NCBI GenBank assembly: GCA_050258095.1
Contig: JBLMYD010000057.1
Location: forward strand, 1 to 64,000
Source: VRUE01 sp050258095
Lineage (GTDB): Bacteria; Actinomycetota; Thermoleophilia; Solirubrobacterales; 70-9
DNA: 64,000 nt
Reading direction: 5' to 3'
This document shows positions 44,293 to 52,224 of the stretch, in pieces (within the stretch, counting starts at the first letter, position 1; every line of letters begins with the position of its first letter). Under the pieces are notes generated by a model. The model was not told where the DNA came from. It saw only the letters and a list, made by a program, of their open reading frames with translations, and did no database searches. The position numbers and the translations under genes were made by a program.

Positions 44293-44410
44293 GGACGGCG
44301 AGGGTGGTTGTCTGCGGCGCTGTGAGTGCGTGGTTTGCAGGAATTTTGCGAGCGAATACCAGAGATGAATTTCGCGGCGATTTGCCCCGATTCGCGGCGA
44401 TTCAAGCCGT

Positions 44411-44440
44411 TTCAGGCACTCCTGAAGACGAGTGCCTGAA
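44411..44440. repeat. 11-8-11 perfect inverted repeat (recombination core or terminator)
   Basis: TTCAGGCACTC (44411-44421) and GAGTGCCTGAA (44430-44440) flank the 8-bp spacer CTGAAGAC. Two 11-bp arms around a 6-8 bp spacer is the geometry of tyrosine-recombinase core sites. It also lies at the 3' end of the RES gene, so a terminator role is equally possible. Just upstream (44370-44403) TTCGCGGCGATT is directly repeated. Confidence 0.55.
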
Positions 44441-44465
44441 CGAACGGGGAGCACTCTGAAGCCGA

Positions 44466-45107
44466 TCAGCTTTCCAGCGTCAAGCCCCACTCCGCGCAGA
44501 TCTCGACGAGCGGCGCGGGCGCCGGGTCCGTCAGCTCAATCGGCTCGCCTGCCGCGACCAACTCTCCCCTTCCCTCGAACAGAGCAAGGGCCTGCTTGCC
44601 GTCGAGCCGCGAGGGAAACCGCACCGCGGCCGCCTCACAGCGATCGAAGAGGTCGGTGGCGATTGTCTGGGTGACGATCCGGCGGCGGCTGGTGATCTCG
44701 TGCAGGTCGAGTTGCTCCAATCCGTGCTCGGCGAGCAGGACGGCGTGCCGCTTCCCCAGCTCGTCGCGCATCTGCGGCTCGTTCAGGTCAATGATCGGGC
44801 CGTCGAGATGAGCTTGTGCCGGCGCCAGGACGTGCTGCTCGCGCCAGCTGGCGGTCACCGGATGAGGCGGGAGATCGTCAAGCGCATCCTCCCCGAAGAC
44901 CTCCGTGAAGGCCCGGATCGCGCTCAGCTTGGGGCGGAAGTCGGCGAGAACCTCGCGCAATGAAGTTCGGGGATCTTCGGCGCAGTAGATCGTTCGGAAA
45001 CGACGGTGGACATCGTCAAAGCGATGGTTCCACGCGCAAAGCTCATGGCGCGTGAAGACCAGCGGGTCGTCCCGATTCCCTACTCGCCACAGCTGTCCCC
45101 CGCTCAC
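44466..45107 (-). CDS. RES-domain toxin
   Basis: 213 aa from GTG 45107. LWRVGNRDDPLVFTRHELCAW, FRTIYCAEDPRTSLREVLADFRP (the RES Tyr...Glu segment) and RFPSRLDG are present. It is longer than the toxin at 20297 and from a different RES branch. Overlaps its antitoxin by four nt (GTGA). Confidence 0.82.
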   Translation of the reverse strand: MSGGQLWRVGNRDDPLVFTRHELCAWNHRFDDVHRRFRTIYCAEDPRTSLREVLADFRPKLSAIRAFTEVFGEDALDDLPPHPVTASWREQHVLAPAQAHLDGPIIDLNEPQMRDELGKRHAVLLAEHGLEQLDLHEITSRRRIVTQTIATDLFDRCEAAAVRFPSRLDGKQALALFEGRGELVAAGEPIELTDPAPAPLVEICAEWGLTLES

Positions 45108-45499
45108 TCCTCAAAGCTAACGAGCTGCCTGGCGGCAGCTCGGACCCCGGCGAACTGGCGCGGCTCGATCGCGGCCCGCAGGACGTCGATCGGCGCTTCG
45201 TCGTCGAGGCGGGTATTGGTGCCGAAGAGCCAGGCCTTCGCCGTCTTCTCGTCGAATGCCTCGACGATCATGCGGACGACCTTGTATCCCTCGCGCAAGC
45301 GCAGCTCGGTGCGCTGATTGGGCTCCGGTCCGTCCTCCCGGCGGTAGCGGCCGATCTGCTTGGCGTCCCGCAGTCCCACGAGATGCGCGGCGATCCGCTG
45401 GCCGAGATGGTCCTGCAGGTAGCCGGCCACCTCAGCGACCGACAGGGTCGCGGCGTCTCGATCAAGCTTCTCTGCTGCGGGTGCGGTAAGGACGGGCAT
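45104..45499 (-). CDS. Xre/MbcA/ParS-type antitoxin (DUF2384)
   Basis: 131 aa. The N-terminal helical region contains TLSVAEVAGYLQDHLGQRIAAHLVGL, perhaps a DNA-binding helix-turn-helix. The C-terminal KAWLFGTNTRLDDEAPIDVLRAA is the DUF2384 toxin-binding motif. GGAGG lies eight bases before the ATG. Confidence 0.85.
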   Translation of the reverse strand: MPVLTAPAAEKLDRDAATLSVAEVAGYLQDHLGQRIAAHLVGLRDAKQIGRYRREDGPEPNQRTELRLREGYKVVRMIVEAFDEKTAKAWLFGTNTRLDDEAPIDVLRAAIEPRQFAGVRAAARQLVSFEE

Positions 45500-45542
45500 T
45501 GCGTGCCTCCATTTGGTTGCCCATCTAATCTACCAGATAGAA

Positions 45543-45573
45543 CACCGAAAAGTACACCGCGTCTTTTTCGGTG
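45543..45573. promoter_or_regulatory. 9-bp inverted repeat upstream of the RES-Xre operon
   Basis: CACCGAAAA (45543-45551) and TTTTCGGTG (45565-45573) are exact inverted copies 13 bp apart, about 45-75 bp upstream of the antitoxin start. A possible operator for the Xre antitoxin, in the region shared with the divergent recombinase gene. Confidence 0.45.
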
Positions 45574-45695
45574 CCAGCTCGCCTCAGCAATCTCCGAGAT
45601 CGGGCGACCACGCACGGGTTCTCCCGCGGGTCCAGGTAGCCACTGTTTTGCCGAGATAAACGAGCTGGTTCGCATTGCCAGGAACCGATGGATCG

Positions 45696-46646
45696 ATGCA
45701 GATAGACCAAGCCCGTGGGCGCTACATACGCTGGCTGCTCGCGACGCGGGACCTGTCGCCGCACACCATCCGCGCCTACGATGCGGACCTCGCCAGCTTC
45801 GAGCGGTACGTGGGGGCTGGCTTCACGGCCGCAGAGATCGAGCAGGACAACGTGATCTCCTTCATCGAGCGAGAGAAGGCCGCCAACCTCTCTCCCGCCT
45901 CGCTGAAGAGACGAGCGGCGGCCTTGCGCGGCTTCTGCCGCTGGATGCTCTCCCAGGACCTTCTTGCCGTCGACCCATGGAATGGCGCAAGCCTCACCCT
46001 GGGGCGATCCCGTCGACTTCCTCGCACCCTGCCAGCTCACGAACTCGACCGCTTGATGCGGTTCCTTGCCTTGACGGCCGGCATCGACGCCAACACGGAG
46101 CCCGACAGCCGGACAGTTGAAGAAAGACCCCATGAGTCAACGACTCTTCTCGCCGTCGCACTGATGGTCGCCACCGGGATCCGAGTCAACGAGAGCGTGA
46201 GCATCAGGTGCCACGACATCGATCTGCCAGGCAGAGCATTACGGCTGGTTGGCAAGGGGCGCCGCGAGCGACAAGTCTTCCTCACGAACGACTGGATCGC
46301 GAGCCTCACAAGCGCCTATATCGAGGCGCGCTCCTCGCTCGACCTCGACCACCCCCATCTGCTCTTCAACCTGCACTACGACCCACTCACTCCGCCGGCA
46401 ATGCGATCCCGCCTTGCCAAAGCGGCCCGTGTCGCGGGCCTCGACAAGCACGTGACCCCCCACATGCTGCGTCACACGGCCGCCACCCAATTGATCGAGG
46501 CCGGTGTCGACATCCGCTACATCCAGCGTCTCCTCGGTCACGCCAGCCTCAGCACCACGGAGATCTACACCCACGTCTCAGACCGCGCCCTGCGCCGTGT
46601 CGTTTCGGACGCAGACGTCCTCGGGAGGTTCGTTCAGGCGCGATAA
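45696..46646 (+). CDS. Tyrosine recombinase (XerC/D-like)
   Basis: 316 aa from ATG 45696 (a TTG at 45675 is possible). The N-terminal core-binding SAM-like domain reads RYIRWLLATRDLSPHTIRAYDADL. Catalytic residues are all visible: TGIRVNE (Arg), GKGRRER (Lys), HMLRHTAATQL (His-Arg), LGHASLSTTEIYTHV (His and Tyr). It is likely active. It sits right after the RES-Xre pair, and its stop codon overlaps the 21-bp repeat preceding the STAND gene. Confidence 0.93.
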   Translation: MQIDQARGRYIRWLLATRDLSPHTIRAYDADLASFERYVGAGFTAAEIEQDNVISFIEREKAANLSPASLKRRAAALRGFCRWMLSQDLLAVDPWNGASLTLGRSRRLPRTLPAHELDRLMRFLALTAGIDANTEPDSRTVEERPHESTTLLAVALMVATGIRVNESVSIRCHDIDLPGRALRLVGKGRRERQVFLTNDWIASLTSAYIEARSSLDLDHPHLLFNLHYDPLTPPAMRSRLAKAARVAGLDKHVTPHMLRHTAATQLIEAGVDIRYIQRLLGHASLSTTEIYTHVSDRALRRVVSDADVLGRFVQAR

Positions 46647-46662
46647 CTAGGAATTATCGCCC
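46642..46662 (+). repeat. Left copy of a perfect 21-bp inverted repeat, abutting a start codon
   Basis: GATAACTAGG...TATCGCCC ends directly before the TTG of the STAND gene. It contains the small dyad GATAA/TTATC and an AATTAT that could be a -10. The identical sequence precedes the facing glycosyltransferase gene at 51453-51473. Confidence 0.9.
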
Positions 46663-49600
46663 TTGGCCAAGGTTCTCGAAACACCTGCGGAGCAGCGTGC
46701 CTGGGAACTGCTCATCGAGAATTTCCGCTGGGACCCTCCCGAAGATCTCGGAATCACGGTACGTCGGCAGGGGGACGCGCCCAAGGGGCCGGCGTACTTG
46801 CAGATCTTCGAGGCCGCCATAACCGCGACCTTCGCCCGTCTACGTCCTGACTACGAGTGGCAGGTGACCCCGCTCAGCGGCGACGGTGGCGTCGACTTCG
46901 TCGGAACCCAGTCGTTCCTGACTCACGACGCATATGGAATCGCCGCAGCGATAACCGTCGGGGGGCAGTGTAAGAAGCACCAGAACTACTCAGGCTTGGT
47001 TCACCATGACATCTTCGGCCCTCTGAGTGACATGGCAGAGACGATCAGCCCCACGTTCTTCGTCGTCGCCTTCTCGGCACACGTCAGCGAGCAGCAGGTA
47101 GAGACGGCCCGGCAGAGGGTGGAGAAGTTTCTCCAGCGCGACTGCCACATTCTCGACCGACCGCAGGTGGAGGGTCTTCTGGTCGATCACCTTCCAGTTC
47201 TCGAACAGGTTCTAGCGGCAAGCGATCTCGACCAGCACCAGGTCCAGGAGATTCGTGACTACTTCTCGACCCTGCCGAGAGCCGGGAGGGCAAGGGTGGT
47301 TGCCGTGGAGACCCCCGAAGACGCGCGCGCGGGAGAGTCGTTCAGCGTCGAGGTCAAGGTTCGCTCAAGCGCGGCCGCAGCGACCCGGTTGCGCTGGAGG
47401 CCGACACGACGCGGGGACGGTGAGGTGGCGCCGGTGGATCTCGTCGATCCGGTCGAGGCGACCATGCCCGAGGGGGCCGACTTGGCGCCCGAGAGCTCGA
47501 CCGACGACCCGTTTCTGCTCCGGCGCTTACTCGAGTTCAGGACCCACTCGGTGGGTGATGTCGAGCTGGGCGAGATCCGCGTGGAGCCATCTGCCCACGA
47601 TGAGGACTCGCCCGCCGGCTGGACCGAGCTGCAGAAGCTGCGCATCACCGAGAATCTGAAGCCACGTTTCTTCGAAGCGCCATTCAAGCCGCAGCTTCGC
47701 TGTTTGATGGAGGAGTACAGACGGGCAACCGACCGGACAGTCGTCTCCGTAGGGGTCGTCGGCGCGGGGGGCAGCGGCAAGAGCCGCGTGTGCGAGGAAT
47801 TCTCGATGGAGCAGCGTCGCCGAGGCTGCTCCGTGATCACCGCCAAGCAGGCGAAGAGCAGCAACGACCCGCACCTGATGCTGGCCGACCTCTTCCTTGG
47901 CCTGATCGGTCGAGGCGCCTCATACGAGAACGCCTCCAGCTCGGTGCTCCGCGAGATCGCGCAATACGACCGCGACCTTGCCCAGCGATGCGAGCCTTCG
48001 ATTCGCTCTGTCTTTGCCGCCGGCACCCAGCGCTCGGGAGCAGTCACAGAGGAAGGGGTTCTTTCGGCGCTGCTACTTCTGGTCATGGCCCGCGCCCGGA
48101 CCGGTCCGCTGATCGTCCACCTGCAGGACCTGCACTGGTCCAGCGCCGACGTCCTCGGCTTGCTGGGCGGTCTTCTCTGGCAGCTGGAAAAGACCCTTCC
48201 CGACGGGCCAAGCGGAAGCGCCGGCGTGCTCTTCATCCTCGAGGGTCGCACTCGCGAGAAGGGGTCCGTGAACGAAGGTTGGGACTCGCGGCCCTTCGAA
48301 GTGTTCCTCCAGAGGCTGGACTGCCGGACGACGGTTTGCAGCGCCCTCGACCGGGATCAGGGTAATGAGTTCGTTACCCGTCTATTCGAGTCGGAGTACG
48401 CGGCCGGGCCACCGGTGAGTGCCAACCTCCTGGAGCTCCAGAAGAGCTTGATCGCGCAGATCGACCAATCTGCCGGCAGCAATCCATTCCACTCACTCGA
48501 GCAGATCCGGCTGCTCAAGGATGCGGGGGTAATCGCACAGAACCCGGAGACCGGATTCCTCTATCTCATCGGGTCGCAGCCAAGCAACCTCTCCCTACCG
48601 GACACAGTCTTCGCCACCGTTCGCGGGAGATGGGAGTACATGAGGGAACGCGCGCCCGAGCTCGCACTGTTGGTTTGGGCGCTGGCGCTGCTCGAGGATC
48701 GGGTACCGACCCCGCTGTTTCGCCGGCTCTGGCGGGGGCTCGCTCCCGATGTCTCGCTGATAGATCTGGACGCCACGGATCTGATCGTGACCGGTGGGGC
48801 GGAAGGACCCGAGGTGGCATTTCGCCATGAGAACTACTTCCACGCCCTGAGGAAGTTCGAGGTCTCATCCGAGGATCGAGAACGCGCTGTGGATATCTAC
48901 AGCGAGTGGTTCGAAGAGATCGAGAGTCCGGATCCCACAAACGGGTTTCGGTGGGCACAGGTTCTGCTCGAGCGATGCCGACCGGAGACGATGCGGGCCA
49001 GGCGCCTGCTGAGCTCGGCCCGACGCACCGCTCGTCGCCAGGGGGATCTGCGCCTCGCCCGGCAGATTGCGATCGTGTCCCTGGACGCCAGCTGGGCCGA
49101 GGATGAGCGCTCGCGAGCCAAAATGGCCACCTTCCTCCGCTTCTGCGACGAAGAGCTGGACCTGGTGTTGGATCTGCTCGGCAGCGACAGAACGCTGGCT
49201 GGCGACCGGGCCGAAGCGCTGATCAGGCGGATCGAGGCAAGGCTCTCCGGTGGGCGCATTCGCTCGGCGAGCGCGCCGAAGCTTCGACAGCGCCTCCTCA
49301 CCGCGGAGGTGCGGCGGTCCCAGTACCTCTTCAACGATCATCGGCCGGCTAAGGCCGCCGAGGTTGCCGCCGAGGCGATCGCCGGCGTCGAGGCTTTGCG
49401 ATCCGAAACCCCTGACCCGTCGCCCGAGTGGGTCCCACTGGAGATGGAGGCGCTTCTCTCCAGGGCGATCGGCCTGGCGCTGTCGGGTGACATCGAGGAG
49501 GCGCAAAAGACCTCGACACGGGCGCTGGCAATCGCCAGGCGTCTGCGTTCCCAGTTGGCGCAGCACGTCGTCTGCGTCCACGCTGCGGTCCTCATGGCAA

Positions 49601-50301
49601 CTGATCCTCTCGCAGCCGACTCCATACTCAGGGATTGCATCGGCGACCTGGACAGCTCCCCCGATGCCGCCATCATTCGTGACGAGGCCGAGCTTGACTT
49701 GAGTGAGAGCCTGATCCTCCGGGCCTATGCGAGCAACGGGTCCGAGGCCGGATCGACGATGCTGGACGAGGCGCACTCTCTGCTGCGACCCCTATTCACC
49801 AGATGCTTCCACATCGGTCAGTATCCGGATGCCGGTGCAGCGGCCCTCCTGCTGGGGGTGATCAGCGTGTTGAGGAATACCGGAGATGATGTCTCGTGGT
49901 TCGCCCGGGGGGTCGCCGCGGCAGCGCGTGGAGGTCACATGGAGACCCTCTGGCGATCCCACATCGACTTGGCGACCGCGATGCATCGCTACGGCGAGCC
50001 CGTCGGAGCTCGCGTGAGGGACCACGCAACGGCGGCCGCCGACATCATGGAGGAGACCCTGTCCCACTATGCCCGGGCCGATGCCTCGAGGCGGTTTGAC
50101 GTGCTGCGCTCTCCCCTTGCTCAGGCAGCCCGTCTCCTGCTGCTCGCGGAAGACGAGCGTGGAGCCGCCCTACTGAACCGCTACCCGAGACTTCGTGAGA
50201 GCTTTGCAAGCGTCGACGAGCGGCTTCTCCGTCGGGAGCTTGGTGACGAGCGTCATTACCAATGGCTCTGGGTCGGTGAGGCTGGCTACATGCTCTACTG
50301 A
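46663..50301 (+). CDS. Mrr-like nuclease-STAND NTPase-TPR protein (Avs-like defence candidate)
   Basis: 1212 aa from TTG 46663. Residues 50-170 look like an Mrr-type PD-(D/E)xK nuclease: GDGGVDFVGTQ then GGQCKKH, with Asp and QxK spaced as in the family. Residues 355-640 are a STAND/AAA-type NTPase: SVGVVGAGGSGKSRVCEEF (Walker A), LIVHLQDLHWSS (Walker B, QDLHW of AAA16-like proteins), RHENYFHALRKF. The remaining about 550 residues are alpha-helical repeats, probably TPR. A nuclease effector joined to a STAND switch and repeat sensor is the Avs plan. AAA16-type transcription regulators share the NTPase style but lack the nuclease. The last 7 nt overlap the facing gene. Confidence 0.78.
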   Translation: MAKVLETPAEQRAWELLIENFRWDPPEDLGITVRRQGDAPKGPAYLQIFEAAITATFARLRPDYEWQVTPLSGDGGVDFVGTQSFLTHDAYGIAAAITVGGQCKKHQNYSGLVHHDIFGPLSDMAETISPTFFVVAFSAHVSEQQVETARQRVEKFLQRDCHILDRPQVEGLLVDHLPVLEQVLAASDLDQHQVQEIRDYFSTLPRAGRARVVAVETPEDARAGESFSVEVKVRSSAAAATRLRWRPTRRGDGEVAPVDLVDPVEATMPEGADLAPESSTDDPFLLRRLLEFRTHSVGDVELGEIRVEPSAHDEDSPAGWTELQKLRITENLKPRFFEAPFKPQLRCLMEEYRRATDRTVVSVGVVGAGGSGKSRVCEEFSMEQRRRGCSVITAKQAKSSNDPHLMLADLFLGLIGRGASYENASSSVLREIAQYDRDLAQRCEPSIRSVFAAGTQRSGAVTEEGVLSALLLLVMARARTGPLIVHLQDLHWSSADVLGLLGGLLWQLEKTLPDGPSGSAGVLFILEGRTREKGSVNEGWDSRPFEVFLQRLDCRTTVCSALDRDQGNEFVTRLFESEYAAGPPVSANLLELQKSLIAQIDQSAGSNPFHSLEQIRLLKDAGVIAQNPETGFLYLIGSQPSNLSLPDTVFATVRGRWEYMRERAPELALLVWALALLEDRVPTPLFRRLWRGLAPDVSLIDLDATDLIVTGGAEGPEVAFRHENYFHALRKFEVSSEDRERAVDIYSEWFEEIESPDPTNGFRWAQVLLERCRPETMRARRLLSSARRTARRQGDLRLARQIAIVSLDASWAEDERSRAKMATFLRFCDEELDLVLDLLGSDRTLAGDRAEALIRRIEARLSGGRIRSASAPKLRQRLLTAEVRRSQYLFNDHRPAKAAEVAAEAIAGVEALRSETPDPSPEWVPLEMEALLSRAIGLALSGDIEEAQKTSTRALAIARRLRSQLAQHVVCVHAAVLMATDPLAADSILRDCIGDLDSSPDAAIIRDEAELDLSESLILRAYASNGSEAGSTMLDEAHSLLRPLFTRCFHIGQYPDAGAAALLLGVISVLRNTGDDVSWFARGVAAAARGGHMETLWRSHIDLATAMHRYGEPVGARVRDHATAAADIMEETLSHYARADASRRFDVLRSPLAQAARLLLLAEDERGAALLNRYPRLRESFASVDERLLRRELGDERHYQWLWVGEAGYMLY

Positions 50302-51452
50302 GCAACCTGCGTCGCACGGGGATTGGCGGCGCCCAACCGTGGGAGTTCAGAGGTGTGCAACGCAGCTCCGCTGAGATCGAGAACGAACTCGTCTCCCACA
50401 GTGCGGTGACGGCTCTCGAACCAGAGCTCGTTCTCCTCCAGTTCGCGGTGGCTATCGACCACGTAGACGAACGGGATCGCTTCGACCTGCATCGAGTGGG
50501 GCAGGAGCAGCTGAAGCCAGAGACGATCGGACCGGCGGTTCATCTGGCGAAAGTGGAGCAGGCGCGAGTCGATCCCGGGCCAGCGCGCGGCGAGCCTCTC
50601 GACGAGAATCGCCTGGTCTGGCCCGCGAGAGAGGTCCAGCACCTGGAAGGGAACCTCCTCGAGATGGGGATGCTCGTCGAGTAGATGGTCCAGCGCCTCG
50701 TCGACGAAACGTCCCAGGTCAACATCGAGGCTGTTGCCCCATCTGGACCAGAACATCGCCTCGGAGCTCTTCTGACGAGCGAAACGCGACGGGCCGGACT
50801 TGCTCTCCCAGTGGTGGGCCACAGAGGCTCCGCAGACGAAATTGCGCAGGCCGGCCTCCCTGGCGCGCAGACAATGATCGATGTCCTCGTTGCAGTTGAA
50901 GTAAGACTCGTTAAGGGGACCGAGATCGGCCAGCACCTTGCGGGTCATCGCCGTCGTCGCGCCGGTTGACACCTGCACCTCTCGCGTTCTTTCACACAAT
51001 GGATGCGAGGCGGGAAGGTGCCGGTAGACGTGGGTCCTGGTGTTCGCTCCAAACGCTATCCCGACATGCTGCACGAGTCCCGTTGTCGGATACACCAGCT
51101 TCGAGCCGACGATGCCGACCTGGTCCTCATACCGGAGCAGTTCAACCATCGCGCGGATGCAGTCGGGCTGCAGGATGAGGTCAGTGTTCAGGACCACCAC
51201 CACATCCTCGGCTGCGATGGCGAAGCCTCGGTTCACCGTGGTCGCATACCCGACGTTCCTCTCGTTCTGCAGCTGAACGAGGCGGTCGATGCTAGAGAAA
51301 TCCGGCACGGTCTCCCAGACCCGCTCGGTGGATGCGTCGTCCACCAAGATCAACTCGGAGCCTTCTGGAAGAGCGCTATCGAGCGAGTCGAAGAAGGCTG
51401 GGAGGTACGAGGTGCCGTTGAAGATCGGCACGACCACGCTGACTTTTGGCAC
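50295..51452 (-). CDS. Family-2 glycosyltransferase
   Basis: 385 aa from GTG 51452. VSVVVPIFNGTSYLP, LILVDDAST, NERNVGYATTVNRGF and VVVLNTDLILQPDCI are the GT-A motifs, with NTD as the DxD equivalent. NCNEDIDHCLRAREAGLRNFVCGAS holds the acceptor-side ED acid. A C-terminal domain of about 130 residues is unassigned. It is convergent with the STAND gene and has the same 21-bp leader directly before its start codon. Confidence 0.88.
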   Translation of the reverse strand: MPKVSVVVPIFNGTSYLPAFFDSLDSALPEGSELILVDDASTERVWETVPDFSSIDRLVQLQNERNVGYATTVNRGFAIAAEDVVVVLNTDLILQPDCIRAMVELLRYEDQVGIVGSKLVYPTTGLVQHVGIAFGANTRTHVYRHLPASHPLCERTREVQVSTGATTAMTRKVLADLGPLNESYFNCNEDIDHCLRAREAGLRNFVCGASVAHHWESKSGPSRFARQKSSEAMFWSRWGNSLDVDLGRFVDEALDHLLDEHPHLEEVPFQVLDLSRGPDQAILVERLAARWPGIDSRLLHFRQMNRRSDRLWLQLLLPHSMQVEAIPFVYVVDSHRELEENELWFESRHRTVGDEFVLDLSGAALHTSELPRLGAANPRATQVAQ

Positions 51453-51473
51453 GGGCGATAATTCCTAGTTATC
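51453..51473 (-). repeat. Right copy of the 21-bp inverted repeat, abutting a start codon
   Basis: On the minus strand it reads GATAACTAGG...TATCGCCC and ends directly before the GTG of the glycosyltransferase. All 21 bases match the copy at 46642-46662. The 172 bp between it and the next gene show nothing recognisable. Confidence 0.9.
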
Positions 51474-51645
51474 CCAACTGGCTGACACCGTGGCGGGATA
51501 CTATTGCATTCCTAATTGAGTCCGTAACAGTCCCAAAGTGCCCATGTTCGGATGAGCGGCGTGGCGCTCATTCCAGAGCGGCGTCAGCAGGATCGAGACG
51601 CCTGGGTGGGGCGAGGCCACGTTGCTTCGGCATCTCGCAGCCGAT

Positions 51646-52224
51646 CTACTTCAGGCGAAAGCGCAACCACGCGGGGTTGGTCTCGTCCCGGACGATCGCG
51701 ATGCCGTCGTCGGTGTCCACCTGACCGGCGTCCCGGAGACGCTCAATCAGATCGAGAAAGTCGGGCATCGAGACCTGGTCGCGCAGATCCGCAGGCAACG
51801 CGTCGTAGAGCGCCGATGGCGGGTTCTCGGTGTCGACGACATCGGGCTGGAGGCGAAGGGTGGCGAGGACATGGCGGTCGCCCGGCGAGAGCTCGACGTG
51901 ATCGAGGTCGATCAGCAGCGGCAGGACGGCCGGCAGGACGAGGGCCGGTAGCTGGTCGAAGCCCGCGGCGGCCATGACGCCGGCGGTGACCGCCGTCGCC
52001 AATCCGGCCCGCGCCGTGGCGTCGCCGAGCCGGAGCACCCACCCCCCGGGGCGGGCATGCAGTGCCCGCTCGTCAAGCCCGACGACGATCACGGCCTCGG
52101 CGGTCCGAGTCGCGACCCGCAGCGCCTCTCCGTCCAGGTCCGTCAGGCGCGCCACGGTGCTCTGAAGCTCGGGCTCGCGCAGCTCGCGGTCGCTTCCGAG
52201 CGCGTCCAGGATCGCATCGGTCAC
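51646..52224 (-). CDS. Hypothetical protein coupled to the HExxH-motif gene
   Basis: 192 aa from GTG 52224. Not recognised. It is mostly helical and acidic with a hydrophobic central stretch (AGLATAVTAGVMAAAGFDQLPALVLPAVLPLLIDL) that could be one or two membrane segments or a buried helix pair. GTGA overlap with the upstream gene shows translational coupling, so the products probably act together. Confidence 0.6.
   Translation of the reverse strand: MTDAILDALGSDRELREPELQSTVARLTDLDGEALRVATRTAEAVIVVGLDERALHARPGGWVLRLGDATARAGLATAVTAGVMAAAGFDQLPALVLPAVLPLLIDLDHVELSPGDRHVLATLRLQPDVVDTENPPSALYDALPADLRDQVSMPDFLDLIERLRDAGQVDTDDGIAIVRDETNPAWLRFRLK

Noticed and set aside
44293..44410. Group I intron or displaced 3' half after the broken tRNA-Ala
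   Set aside because: GATTCAA flanked by CGGC/GCCG looks T-arm-like but lacks GTTC, and no acceptor complement follows.
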